A stretch of 64,000 nt of DNA from Adenophora triphylla var. japonica. Lineage: Eukaryota; Streptophyta; Magnoliopsida; Asterales; Campanulaceae. Numbering within the stretch: the stretch's first letter is position 1; each line of letters opens with the position of its first letter. The notes below the pieces were generated by a model, which did not search any database, was not told the DNA's origin, and saw nothing but the letters and a program-made list of their open reading frames with translations. Below are positions 10,200 through 20,721 of this stretch, piece after piece. The translations under genes were made by a program, and so were the position numbers. The stretch is taken from NCBI GenBank assembly GCA_022495995.1, contig JAFEMH010000757.1, forward strand, positions 62,001 to 126,000, read 5' to 3'.

Positions 10200-10963
10200 C
10201 TGGTTCGACATCTTGGGTCGAGGGAGTACTGGTACTCATCATGAAATCAAGCTTTCCTTGCATTTTTTCACTTGCTCCATCAATATTGCCACATGGGGGT
10301 CAACGGGAACATACGAGTTACTGGAACTCACAACAAGACTCTTATCAGTAGAGGGAACCACAGCCGCAGACTGGTGAAACTGAAGGGTAAATTCACTAAG
10401 TCCGGTAGGTGACAACTGAAAACTTGAGGCCTCCGAATTTCTTTTAGCCACTCATGATCGTATTCAGACGGGTATAGAGGCTTTAGAACATAGCCACACG
10501 GCTCAAACTGATTATGTGAAGCTGGAGCATAAACTTGCATGTATTGCTGAAACAGAGAAACAGGTATGGTGAAGCCCAATCCGTTCTGAGGAGCTGAGGT
10601 CGACGGAGTCCTGATGGCCTGAGACACTGGGGGGAATTGGAGGGCAGTAGTCCTTGGTGGAAGATCATATGTCAAAAGAGGAGGGTATTGGTTATATGAT
10701 GGAGGGTATTGGTTACATGATGGAGGGTATTGGTTGTAAGATGGAGGGATTGAGATAACTGTTTCTAGAGTCCCATCTTTAACCATGACCAGAGGACCAT
10801 TTGCCTCAACTGTTACCTGAACTCCATGACGGCGGAGAGCACCGATGAGCATGGACAGCTGCTCTTCATGAACCTTATGGGTATTTTCCAAAGCTAGGAA
10901 TAACTCTTCCTTTCTAATCATCGGATTTCCTTTACCATCACTGTTTTCTGTCATATCTGCCAT
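10200..10963 (-). pseudogene. Gag N-terminal part, element B
   Basis: The first ATG is at 10963 (MADMTENSDGKGNP), matching MSDSTENSTGLGNQ of element F and MSESPRNHDENG of D in position and flavour. The frame also reads open upstream (VRIPGQRL) to a splice-acceptor-like site at 11071. It contains a three-fold Tyr/Pro repeat (YNQYPPS). After one frame change near 10330 it reaches ILMEQVKKMQGKLDF, the equivalent of D's MVEQMKDLK just before capsid. The roughly 170-residue capsid domain seen in D is deleted. Confidence 0.7.
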
Positions 10964-11070
10964 TCTAAACCCCTGAGTAGACAAAACTGATGATTCTGCT
11001 GAACTATCTGAACCTGAGGTTTTCGCACTGAAAAGCCGCTGACCCGGTATTCTCACCCACTTCTTTCTCG

Positions 11071-12148
11071 CTGCGGAAAAGAGACAGGCAAGGTTTAGAC
11101 TTGGGGGTGGATGAGGTTTAGGCTCGAAGGTAAGGTTTTAGGCTGAAGGCTCAAGTAACATGCACTCATTGCTTAAATTTTGCTTAAAACACATTTTCTC
11201 CTAATCCTAATAGATCGAAAAAGATTAGACCTTGAAAGATCAAGATCGAAAATTGGACCGTGAGGGTCTCGATTGAAGATTTGACCGTGAAAGGTCGAGA
11301 TTGGAAATTGGACGGTGAGGGTCTTGATTGGAGATTTGACCGTGAAAGGTCGCGATCTGAAATTTAACCGTGAAAGGTCAGGATTGAAAATCGGAGATCG
11401 GTCCGTGGAGGTCGAGATTGGAAATTTGACTGTGAAAGGTCAGGATTGCCTATTTGACCACGAAAGATTGATATCGGAGGTTGGACCGTGAAAGGTCTAG
11501 ATCGAGGATCGAAGATAGGAGACTAGACCGTGAAGGGTCGCGATTAGAGATTTGACCGTGAATGGTCGAGATTGGAAATTTGACCGTGAAAGGTCGAGAT
11601 TGGAAATTTTACCGTGAAAGGTCAGGATCGAAAATCGGAGATTGGATCGTTGAGGTCGCGATTGGAAATTTGACCGTAAGAGGTCGAGATTAAAGATTAG
11701 AGATCGGAACGCGAAGGTCGCGATTGAAAATTTAACCGTGAGAGGTCAGGATTAAAAATCGGAGATCGGACCGTGGAGGTCGCGATTGGAAATTTGACCG
11801 TGAAAGGTCGAGATTGAAAATTTGACCGTAAAAGGTCAGGATCAAAAATCGGAGATTGGACCGTGGAGGTCGCGATTGGTAGTTTGACCGTGAAAGGTCG
11901 AGATTGGAAATTTGACCGTGAAAGGTCAGGATCGAAAGTCAGAGATCGGACCGTAGAGGTCGCGATTAGAGATTCCAGAAATAGGACCACGCAATTATGA
12001 TTCCATTAATTGTTCAAGTTTACTTAAAATAGTGTCTTTTAATTATTTCTATTTGGTTGGAAAGGGGATTGCACTTCTTTTTCGCAACTACTCTAGATCC
12101 TGGATCATTGGGTTCCGTCACTACGTCTATAAGCCTCTCGTTTTCCAC
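11071..12148 (-). other. Candidate leader intron of element B, containing a tandem array
   Basis: On the minus strand, CAG|GTGGAAAAC at 12148 resembles a 5' splice site and cttttccgCAG at 11071 a 3' splice site. Homologous sites bound 218 bp in F and 217 bp in D. Here the interval is 1,078 bp because the array at 11205-11985 sits inside it. It lies in the 5' untranslated leader before the gag ATG at 10963. Splicing itself is inferred. Confidence 0.45.
11205..11985 (-). repeat. Tandem array of 28-bp and 34-bp modules (62/90-bp higher order)
   Basis: A 28-bp module (gattggaaatttgaccgtg + aaaggtcga) alternates with a 34-bp module containing cggagatcggaccgtggagg. Spacing of the cgcgattgg word is 62 bp (11654, 11716, 11778) and then 90 bp (11868), that is 34+28 or 34+28+28. 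A minus-strand ORF across 11697-11990 is a repeat artefact. Confidence 0.88.
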
Positions 12149-13570
12149 CTGTATTTCGACCTCCCAGGGTGGACAACCCCGGGCGAGGGTCCTATAGGGC
12201 ACGCGGATCCCACCGACTGAGAGAAAATAATGCTCCTAAGGGTCTAGTGGGTCTTAGGAACTTTTAACGCACGGGCGATGCGGATTATAGTCAAGGCAAT
12301 GCCGGAAAAGCCTCGTTTTTCAGCCTTAACGAAATTTCGGCAGAGTTTCGCTTACGCGATTGACGTTTTGACTTTAGCATTGTCCCAAAAATAATAAACA
12401 TGGGTCGGGCGGTAAGAGCCGAATGACACGGCATCACATTGAGCTTTGTTTCATACGTTGCGCGAGTCAAAGTCAAAGTCAATGCCGGGTCAAGATCTTG
12501 CCAACTTTCCTTGGCGGAATTTCGGCAGAGTTTCACCTGCGCGAAAGATCCTGATTTTTGGCACGGAATCGGGCTTGACTCTTACGTATCCCGTGCGGGT
12601 CAAAGTCAAAGTCAATGCCGGAGTCAAGATTATGCCAATTTTCCTTGGTGGAATTTCGGCAGAGTTTCGCTTGCGCGAAGGATCCTGACTTTTGGCATGG
12701 GCTAGGGTTTGAGCTTTACGGGGGTATGCAATGAGGCTATATGACACGGTCTAGACCAAAAACCAACCAAAAAGTCACGGTTTTAAAATTTGTGACACGG
12801 ACTAGTGCATTGGTCGATACTGGCTGCCATGGAGTGTTTGGGATGATTCCGTGCGCGCCCGGGAGCATCGTAATCCTGTCCGTGACTGCAGCTGAACAAC
12901 CACCCCGGGTTAAAAGGACGTGCGTGCAAAGTGTACATGATATAATGGTGCGCGTAGTGTGCGGCCTCCTAAAAATGATCCTTTTTGAGTTAAAATAGAG
13001 ATTTTCAGAAATGTGTTTTAAAGGAATGTTTTTTCGGGACGGGAGAAAATGCAACAAGTAAGCACGTAAATTTTCTGGAGCTCGGTCTGTCTTGGAACTG
13101 AATAGCCCCAAGCTGCCAAAGCTACCAGATTAACCTCCGAAAGTGTCCTGGTGGAACTGCCAAAGAAGCCGCCCGGCTATGATCCAGGCAGATCAAGCCG
13201 TCCGGCTGGATTCAGCAGTTTTCAGGTTCCAATTTTTTTTTCATTTCCAGGCTGTTCCCCGGCCATTTTGGCACCTTTTCAGCTTCAGAATGCTCCATGT
13301 TCAGTATTCAGAATATGCACAATCCCAAAAACCAAGATGCATGCAAAAATAGGGAAAGAAAAATAAGCACGAAAATTTGGATCCGCGACGGAAGGCTAAC
13401 CCACAAAAGTTTTTTTTTTTTTTTGAAATGATACCGGTACGTGGCATTGTTCTACCATAATTTATCCCCAACTCCACAAGGAGGAGGAGGCGTTGAAGAG
13501 GAAATTTAATGGTTTCCACCTATATACCGAGTATCATCATTTTTTTTATTTTTTAAAAAAAACTTATTTT
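12149..13570 (-). other. 5' leader of element B, with internal repeats near 12294-12725
   Basis: Noncoding leader. Three copies of a roughly 130-bp repeat (gcgaa, ccgaaattc and tcaatgccgg words at 12296, 12481, 12614) lie at the gag side. A conserved stretch at 12740-12905 matches element F (50095-50260) and, on the opposite strand, element D. A frame reading PYRTLARGCPPWEVEIQ ends at the candidate donor, but it has no ATG. Confidence 0.55.
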
Positions 13571-13592
13571 GGTCCCCAGCGGAGTCGCCAAA
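13571..13592 (-). promoter_or_regulatory. Primer-binding site of element B
   Basis: On the minus strand, TTTGGCGACTCCGCTGGGG lies one base after the LTR end. The same sequence follows the 5' LTR of F, and TTGGCGACTCC follows that of D. It should pair with a tRNA 3' end. From memory, Tat/Ogre elements use tRNA-Arg with this kind of sequence; I could not align a tRNA here. Confidence 0.75.
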
Positions 13593-13593
13593 C

Positions 13594-15304
13594 TGTGAAT
13601 GTGGGCCCAAGATCGCGGGTTTTTTTGTGAACCACTTTCTCGTGTAAGGGGTCTATGCTTCACATCGGTTTGAAGACATTCGATTTAATTGAAAAACGAA
13701 ATCGCCACGCATTTTGATTTCCTCAAAACTTTGAAAAAAAAAGGAATAGGGTCCGGAGGTTGAGTTACTCCATGGGAAGAACGTTTGGCGTTCACCCAAG
13801 AAGCCTTGCTAAAGCAAGTCTTCCTAGATCCAATTTCCGGGCTTGTTTTGTGCTCTCATGTGTGAAGTGATTTGAAAAGGGAGGGAATGTGCCAAGTTGT
13901 CTTCTGGACGTATAAACCATTTAAGTTGGTCATCGCTCGGGATTCCTTGGATTTTGATGTGTTCGGGATTTTGATCCCGTGCTCATCTTGGACTTATGAT
14001 CATCATTAAGTGACCTTTGGTCATATGTGATCAAAATAGGGACACCTTTTTTATAGTCCAAGAATGAGACTCTATAGAAAGGAAGGACCTTTTGCCCATC
14101 AATCTTACATCTTGAGACGATTTGAGCTTAGTAGGGAAATTTATGCTCGTCTCAAGTGATGATCGGAGATGTAGGGGCTAAGGTTCGTCCGTTTCTAAAG
14201 GGACTTTGACTATGGCATCTTTAGCGGAGGAAACGATGTAAAGATGAGACCTTTACACCGATCCGCCCCACGGGATGCTTCAAGTACCAAAGGGAAAAAG
14301 GGGAGGGGTATAAAGATTGGATCTTTATACTCATCATATGTCTTTCGTGCCTTAGGAAGGTCACTAGACAATCCTTGGAGAGTGATCCAACCATGAGGGA
14401 CATGGAGGAGTTGCATTTGAAAGTAAAGATTGCATTTTTATGGAAATGAGTGTAATGAACACTATGAAAACTAAGAATATGAATGTAAAGGGAAGACCTT
14501 TGAGGCTTTCCTATGTCCTTTAAGAACATTTTTTAGGTGGACAATCCTTGGAAGCAAGGCCAAGGGAAGGTGAATGACATAATAATGATAAAGATGACAT
14601 TTTTATGTAAAGATGACATTTTTCACATCATCATGTGAGAAATCCTTCCTAGAACAAGCCACTTGTGGGCCCTTGTTCATCCTTGAGATGGATTCTCCAT
14701 GAATCCTATGTGTTAGGGGGAAAAGGGGATATGATGTCTACATAGTAAAGATATGATTTTTATGGCAATAGATGACATATAACGGCAATAAATGGCAAGA
14801 TAAATAGCAAGTAAGCAATATGACAAGAGAACAAGTATATTTCAAGGAGGAAGGAATGAGAGGTTACCAATGGTGGTTTTCCTCTATCTCCCTTGGGGTT
14901 TTCCTAAGGAAGGAATGACTTTGGAGGTGTTTTGGAGAGGAGGGAGGTGATTTTTGGTGAGTTTTGGTTACTGGAAATTCGTGGTTTTAATTTGGCAGAG
15001 TAACAGTGCTCAAAATTGTATTTCAAAATGGGTAGAGGAGGCCTCTATTTATAGGCTGATTTGTGCTTCCTAATGAAGCCGGCGGCATTATCCTTTTGTG
15101 ACTCAGCCTGTTTCTAGAACCATGCAAGGTGGCGCCTAGAAACTCCCTTCCAGCGAGGGACTGCTTGGAATTTTATTTCCTAGCAAGTCCTTCACCCCTT
15201 GGAAGGTTTGGAAAAGTTCCAGAATTGCCCTTGAACTTTAGAAAAGTTCGGGGAATTGCAGAGAAACTTAACCGGAAGGCATGAGCCAGATTTGGGTACT
15301 TACA
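13594..15304 (-). repeat. 5' LTR of element B
   Basis: 1,711 bp, plus-strand ends tgtgaatgtggg...gggtacttaca, so TG...CA in both readings. It is about the same length as the LTRs of F (1,712-1,715 bp) and alike in many blocks, for example gtcgccacgc, gaacgtttggcgttcaccca and ggcatgagccagatttggg, but clearly more diverged than the two F LTRs are from each other. A TATA box on the minus strand lies at 15046-15053. Confidence 0.88.
15046..15053 (-). promoter_or_regulatory. TATA box of LTR B
   Basis: TATAAATA on the minus strand (plus strand ctctatttataggct), in the same context as in both F LTRs. It would drive the minus-strand element transcript. Confidence 0.6.
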
Positions 15305-16180
15305 GGGCCATGCTGGATGCCTTTGAGTTTGAGCGGCTGAGCTTGTATTCGTGGACCTTGGTGGAACGAGAGGTTCACCGGGCCTGGGATGCTACTGCGA
15401 TGCAGAGGATCTTGGTATCTCTGGAGGGGGATACCATGTATCTGGGCAAGCGAGTCTTCTCTCAGCATGGCCGGGGTTCACTGTCATATAGGGTGCCAGA
15501 GGATCCGCCGAGGGCGATGTACCCTACCCACGTCATTCATGATGATGATTATGCCGATCTTGTGGAAGGTTGTGCGGTGACTGATTGCGTTGTCTGAGGG
15601 GCTTCATATGCGGAGTTCTTGCCTCACCTGATGGTTCCCCTCTTGGTAGGTGCTAGACGGTCATTTACTCGGGCTTCCACCTCTGCTTCAGCCTCAGGCT
15701 CGTCAGCCCCCAGCTCTTCCTCACAGTATGCAGGTCCTGTGTCTTTCGTGCCGGATTATGGTCCTCCAAGCTATACATACATGATGGGGAGCATGCCGAT
15801 GATGGGCCACATCCCAATCCTGGACCACATTCCTGAGGGTTATCGCCTCCCATCCGATGTCTCCTCGGTACATTTCTGTTCATACTATTTCCCGTATTCG
15901 TCCATATATGTGTATATGTTCGACTTTGTCTGAGCATCCCTTTTATAATCAGATTACCTTGTCCGCGGCTGATTACAACCGTGGGGCGAGCAGATGGCTG
16001 GATTGATGTCCTTGGTGTCGAACCTGTCTGAGCGGCTATTTTAAAAGGCAGCTTTGGTGGCTTCGACGGTAGCCTCAGCAGTGACTCCGACTTGTGGAGC
16101 CAAGCGGTCTAGGAGGGATGGTAGCCCCAACGGTGGTGAAGGCGGAGGTGTCGGCGGCTCGAGCGACTTCATGGCGTGAT
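15305..16180 (+). pseudogene. 3' part of an upstream antisense ORF (PMD-type gene position), element C
   Basis: The plus-strand frame reads MLDAFEFERLSLYSW and then VPEDPPRAMYPTHVIHDDDY to a stop at 15597. It continues after that stop as a Ser/Pro/Met-rich tail (ASTSASASGSSAPSSSSQY) to 15933, then in pieces to about 16180 (AKRSRRDGSPNGG, a basic patch). It occupies the place that the PMD-like gene has in F, but the PMD core is not in view because B interrupts it. The identity is inferred from position and from its low-complexity basic tail. Confidence 0.4.
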
Positions 16181-16709
16181 CCCCCTTTTCTCCCCATTCA
16201 TTTCTTAAAAACTTGTAAATATTGGCCGTGTGGGCCCAAACAATTTTTCCTTTCTTTTGTACCTGTCGTCACGTAGGTAGCACAAAACAAGGTTTTCTTA
16301 ATTCCTAATCCTAGGTCTAATTAATTAATTTTTTTAAATTTCTCGACTTCCGTGATTGAAATGAAATGACCATTCGGGTCACAGTTTTGAGCTTGGTTTT
16401 GGTGTTGCACTGCATATTAGGAACTGAATGTGCAGGTTTTTGAGACTTGCTTTGTCAAGTTAGGGCTAGATTGCTTGTTTGTGCAGGACTGCTGCTGAAT
16501 TTGCCGAAGAGATGTATTGCACGGGACAAGGTATCTCACGCGAGACACGCTACTCAGGCAAAATATTTTCCTCCTTTGAACAGGATTCTGTCAGTTTTCC
16601 CTATATAAAACACCCTGTAGTTCAACCAGATAACTCATTATAGCCCTTTAGACTCTAGAGATATTCTGTTAGGGTTGAATTCTTGTTTTCTTTTCCAAAC
16701 TTGTGATCC
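16181..16709 (+). promoter_or_regulatory. Spacer and putative promoter of the DUF7745-like ORF
   Basis: AT-rich spacer with no ORF. TATATAAAA at 16602-16610 lies about 100 bp before the ATG at 16710, within ctatataaaacaccc. This spacing is normal for a plant TATA box plus a 70-80 bp leader. It suggests the antisense ORF had its own promoter. Confidence 0.5.
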
Positions 16710-18206
16710 ATGGCTTCCAAGGAGATTGTCCCAACGTCCATGATTGTTGATGATTTTTCTTTGCCGTCTCATTTAGTCGAAGCATTCAAGCAAGCATCAA
16801 GAGATTTCGTGAGGTCGTTTCGCAATCGATCTCGCAATAAGTTTATAGCAAAATTCGGATTCAGGATCCTTTTCACCTTGAAGAACCTCCAATCGGATTT
16901 GAATCTTTTGCAGGGTGCTGCTCGATTTTGGGATCCTTCTGTTCATCTTTTTAATTTTTCTCTTAATGAGATGGTGCCTACTGTTGAGGAATTTGCCATT
17001 ATCTTGAATATGCCATTGACTAGTGAGATTGCTGTTCCTAAGTACAATAGGAATCATTCAGAGGCTTTGAATGAATTGCTAGGGATCCCCCTTGGTACTT
17101 GCTATGAGCTGGTTCACCGCAGGTAGGTAGATTGTTCTTCTTTTCCTGAATGCTTCAGCGGAGATTCAGATGACGAGGCCTTCCATGTTTACAAACGGAA
17201 CTTTCTGGCCCTTTCTCTTTTCGGAGATGTTTTGTTCACGTGTAGGGATGGCTTGGTTGACTCCCAATTGCTGGAAATTGTTCTGCAAGCTAGGAAGCGT
17301 TCTTGGAACATTATTCCGCTAATCTTGGGTGAAACCTTGCATGGTCTTGATGAGTTGCATAAGAACGGTGCAACGACTCAAGGGAGTCCTCTTTTGTTGA
17401 CTATTTGTCTTAGGGAACATCTCAAGTTGGTAGGTCCTCCGTTGGAGTATTCCCCATTCACATACAATATGAGGAAGTTGTTGATCAAGGATCTCTCGGT
17501 GGATGAGTGGGCCAAGTTGATTGCAAGACGGCCATTATAGATATCATTTGGTGTCAACCTTATTGGAGATTGAATAAGTATGTTTCTAATACCAAGGGTT
17601 TCGACAGGGTTGTTCTCCCGGGTTTGTGAGATTCTTCCTTTTATTTCCCCTAGCGGGTGCTTCGTCAGCTTGGCTAGCAGCAGGACACTTATCTTTTTCG
17701 AAGGAGCCCCTCGTGAGGTGTCTTATATCGGTGTAGAGTTTGCGTAGGTGCTAGCTCAAGCGTGGGGTGAAGGAACTAATCGAGACCGCTGGTCGAACCT
17801 TCGGACTTTTGGTGCAAGCGTCTTCTTATCTGACAAGTATTTGGATTGGTTTCTTCATATCGGTCACCCTAATATGGAGAAGATTGATGACCTGTGGCTT
17901 TCGCTGTTAGAGGATTCCTTTGTAGCTAGCAGTATTTTGGGAAGGAGTGAGGCCCAGTCTGATCCTGCTAATGTACGGACTGATCCAACCTAGGATTTTC
18001 TTGATGGGGATTGGTATGACAGGCGAGGCAAGGGTATGCTCGGAAAGATGCAAGCTTTAGATAGGCCCAATGTCTTCGAGAGGCTTTCAGAGTCCGTTTT
18101 CACTCGTCTCGAGGGATGTTCTGCTTTGAAGGGCCCAAAACGCAAGAGAGATCGCGATGACGGGGGTGATCATGTCCGCCGGCCTACCAAGTCAATGAAA
18201 GGCTAG
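16710..18206 (+). pseudogene. DUF7745-like antisense ORF, element C, decayed
   Basis: It starts at ATG 16710 (tccATGGCT context). Residues 1-138 are open, with AARFWD and NEMVPTVEEF. An in-frame TAG (17124) follows, then an open stretch with IIPLILGETLHGLDEL to 17540. After a one-base frame change it reads PYWRLNKYVS and, later, DKYLDWF and a basic tail GPKRKRDRDD. The motifs PLxLxETxHGxD, FWD and NExV are shared with the ORFs of F and E. I recall this as the DUF7745 family that accompanies plant retroelements; its function is unknown. The tail could be a nuclear signal. Confidence 0.65.
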
Positions 18207-18680
18207 ATCCTAAAGAGTACCAAGAGATCGCTTTGATAGATCAATAGTTTTATTATTTATTTATTTTTTCAAGATTGTTAGCTTAGCAAATTAGTCGTTG
18301 TGGTTAGGATTTCCCTTTTGTCATTAATAAAATGCATTTGATTAATAAAAGGACAAAATTTTATTTATTTATTTGATTAGATCAAACCCGAAGGCTGCCT
18401 ACGTTCCTCTTTTACAGCAATTAAATAAGAGGCTCAGTTCTAACATAGTTCATTTTTGAGAGAAAAAGGACAAAACACGGTTTTAGGCCGAAGGGTAGTA
18501 TCGCGCGGGACAGTGGGTCCTCTCTTTTTTTTTTTTTTATGCACACCCTTTCTTTTGCCTAGACTACCCCTTCGGGTTTTTCAATCTAGTTCTTTTCTTA
18601 TGCAAGCTCTAATTTTTGTCTAGGTCGTCCCCTTCAGGATTTTCAACCTAGCGAGCATTTTTTCTTTTTAAGAGGCTAAG
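18207..18680. other. Convergent intergenic region of element C, with paired block and poly(A)-like signals
   Basis: AATAAA occurs at 18326-18331 and 18344-18349, 120-145 bp after the antisense ORF, so it may end that transcript. gcctacgttcctcttttaca at 18396 is the conserved word shared with F and E. A decayed pair of the conserved block lies at about 18539-18592 and 18601-18660 (gcctagactacccc... and gtctaggtcgtcccc...). Confidence 0.55.
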
Positions 18681-19515
18681 TCACGCGAAGCATTTCTTGA
18701 GCTTTTCCATGTTGATCGGCTTCGGTAGTTGATCTCCATCTAAATCCACCAGCTGAAGGGCTCCCCAGAGAATATCTTCTTCGCGATGTAAGGCCTTATC
18801 CATCTTGGTCCCCACTTGCCTAGAGGGTTGAAAGGTCCAGGACGATGTTCACGGAGAACCAGGTCGCCTACTCTGATATTTCTTGTCTTGACCTTTATGT
18901 TGAAAGCTCTTGCCATTCTTCTTTGGTAAGCTCGAGTGTGCTCGGCTGCTTTCAGCCTCCTTTCATCTAGCAAGGCTAATTATTCGTATCTGCTTTATAG
19001 CCAGTCGACATCATTCACTTGGTTTTCTAGGAGAACCCATAGTGATGGTATTTCCAATTCTATCGGTAGGACAACCTCCATCCTGAATGTGAGGGTGTAG
19101 GGGGTTTCCCCTATAGCTGTTCGGACTGAAGTGCGGTATCCCCAAAGTGCGAAGGGTAGCTTGTCGGGCCAGTCTTTCTAGTGACTGCCATTTTTCTGAT
19201 GATGGTTTCGATTGTTTTGTTCGCGACTTCAACTGCTCCATTCGTCTGAGGCCTGTAAGGAGATGACTTTTGCCTTATGATTTTGTATTCTGTTAAGAGA
19301 TGATCAGTTTCTCTCTCGAAGTGCGATCCATTATCGGATATCATCTCTTGCGGTACTCCGTATCGGCAGATGATGTTGTGCTTGATGAATTCTGCTATTT
19401 TTCTGGCATTCAAGACTTTGTAGGAGTCGGCCTCTATCCATTTAGTGAAATAGTCGACGGCTACTAAAACGAAACAGTGTCCATTGGCTCCTGCGGGTGT
19501 GACCTTTCCAATCAC
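18681..19515 (-). pseudogene. Integrase core and C-terminal domain, element C
   Basis: The core has all three acidic positions in order: VAVDYFTKW, ISDNGSHF and GAVEVANK, so the DDE triad is intact. Frame breaks follow near 19170 and 19000 and a stop falls in VDWL*SRYE*LALLDERR. The C-terminal part has GDLVLR and GKWGPRW, and after a frameshift near 18765 LVDLDGDQLPKPIN, ending at 18681. Integrase would join element cDNA to the host chromosome. This copy is inactive. Confidence 0.85.
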
Positions 19516-19539
19516 ATCTATGCCCGATATTGAGAACGG

Positions 19540-20721
19540 TCAAGGAGACGTCATAGGGTACAGTAAAGAAGGCGGTGCGTGCTGAAGGTTGGCATGTATC
19601 TGACACTTATGGCATTTCTTGACCATGCTGGTACAGTCAGCTTTCATGGTTAGCCAAAAGTACCTTTGTCTGATTATCTTTTTGGCGAGCATGTTTCCGC
19701 TCATGTGGGTTCCACATACACCTTGATGAACATGGTCCATTATTTCCTGGGCCTCTTCTTCGGTGGCACAAAGGAGGTTTCCTTGGGAGTATTTTTTGAA
19801 TAGACGATCAGCAATGATGACGTAATTAGCTGCCAGCCTTTTAATGGCGATCTGAGTCTTCTGGTCGGTCTCGGGCGGAATGGTTCCATCTAGGATGAAA
19901 TGCCAAATGTCATGGTACCATGGTTTCTTTTCGGAGTCCTCAACGGTGGCACATTCGGATGACCACTTGTCTCTGTAGTCATGGAGATCTATAACAGTAC
20001 AGTAGGAAGGAGTTGTGCACCGGGTTATTTTGAAGGGTTTGACTGCTTTTCCTGCAGGGATTTCAACCAAGGAGGCAAGTGTAGCCAATGCATCAGCGAA
20101 CCGGTTCTTGTCTCTGGGAAGATAGTGGAACGAGATATCCTGAAATTGTTGCACCAACTCTTGGAGGTGGGCATTGTATCTTTGAAGGGTTGGATCTTGG
20201 ATCCTCCACTTCTTCAGTGTCTGATTGATGATTAACTGGGAGTCCCCAAATACCTCAAGTTCAATTACGTTGCGCTCTAGGGCTGCCTCGAGCCCGGCTA
20301 TGCAAGCTTCATATTCTGCGGTGTTGTTGGTGGCGTCAAAGTCAAGACGTATTGCTAGTGGAGTATAGATGTCGTCGGGATCTACTAACAACATTCCGAT
20401 GCCGAACCCTTTCTTGTTGGCTGCGCCATCAAAAAATAATTGCCACTTATTTTCACCTTCTATACTCATGATGTCATCATCAAAGAATCGCGGATCTTCC
20501 TCCTTCACTTTGTCGCAAGGAAATTTGGCCAACTGATCTGCGAATACACTGCCCCTGATGGATTTCTGAGTGAGGTAAGTGATATCATATCCCGCGAGCA
20601 TGAAATACCATTTAGCTAGTCGCGAAGACAAATTTGATTTGTCTAGGATGTACTTCAAGGGATCCATTCTTGCGATGAGATGAACCGGGAAGGCTTCCAT
20701 ATAGTGCTTTAGCCAGCGCAA
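19540..20721 (-). CDS. RNase H (second, archaeal-like) and integrase zinc domain, element C
   Basis: Uninterrupted 393 codons, a fragment of a polyprotein. The N-terminal part (HYMEAFPVHLIARMDPLKYI) is the end of the first, degenerate RNase H. Then FFDGAANKKGFGIGMLLVDP, ATNNTAEYEACIAGLEAALE, VFGDSQLIINQ and PRDKNRFADALATLAS give the D-E-D-D layout of the second RNase H. VHQGVCGTHMSGN...CTSMVKKCHKCQ is the HHCC zinc motif of integrase. Dual RNase H is typical of Tat elements. The start shown uses a non-ATG codon; it is really the continuation of pol. Confidence 0.85.
   Translation of the reverse strand: MRWLKHYMEAFPVHLIARMDPLKYILDKSNLSSRLAKWYFMLAGYDITYLTQKSIRGSVFADQLAKFPCDKVKEEDPRFFDDDIMSIEGENKWQLFFDGAANKKGFGIGMLLVDPDDIYTPLAIRLDFDATNNTAEYEACIAGLEAALERNVIELEVFGDSQLIINQTLKKWRIQDPTLQRYNAHLQELVQQFQDISFHYLPRDKNRFADALATLASLVEIPAGKAVKPFKITRCTTPSYCTVIDLHDYRDKWSSECATVEDSEKKPWYHDIWHFILDGTIPPETDQKTQIAIKRLAANYVIIADRLFKKYSQGNLLCATEEEAQEIMDHVHQGVCGTHMSGNMLAKKIIRQRYFWLTMKADCTSMVKKCHKCQIHANLQHAPPSLLYPMTSP

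Larger units (their letters stand above)
7558..15304 (-). mobile_element. Element B: Ty3/gypsy (Tat-like), 5' LTR and gag only in window
   Basis: Minus-strand element read from its 5' LTR (13594-15304) through primer-binding site, leader, tandem array and gag, then a decayed stretch ending at element A. No pol is in view. I infer that A inserted into B, with the rest of B lying beyond the window start. The inference is supported by A having a clean LTR edge at 7557. Confidence 0.65.

Noticed and set aside
11697..11990. Minus-strand ORF of 97 codons (repeating FDPDLSRSNFQSRP)
   Set aside because: It lies entirely within the 28/34-bp modular array of element B. It is a composition artefact.
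13411..13560. A/T homopolymer runs as a possible SINE or LINE tail
   Set aside because: No target duplication or upstream SINE/LINE sequence. They lie in element B's leader next to the primer-binding site.
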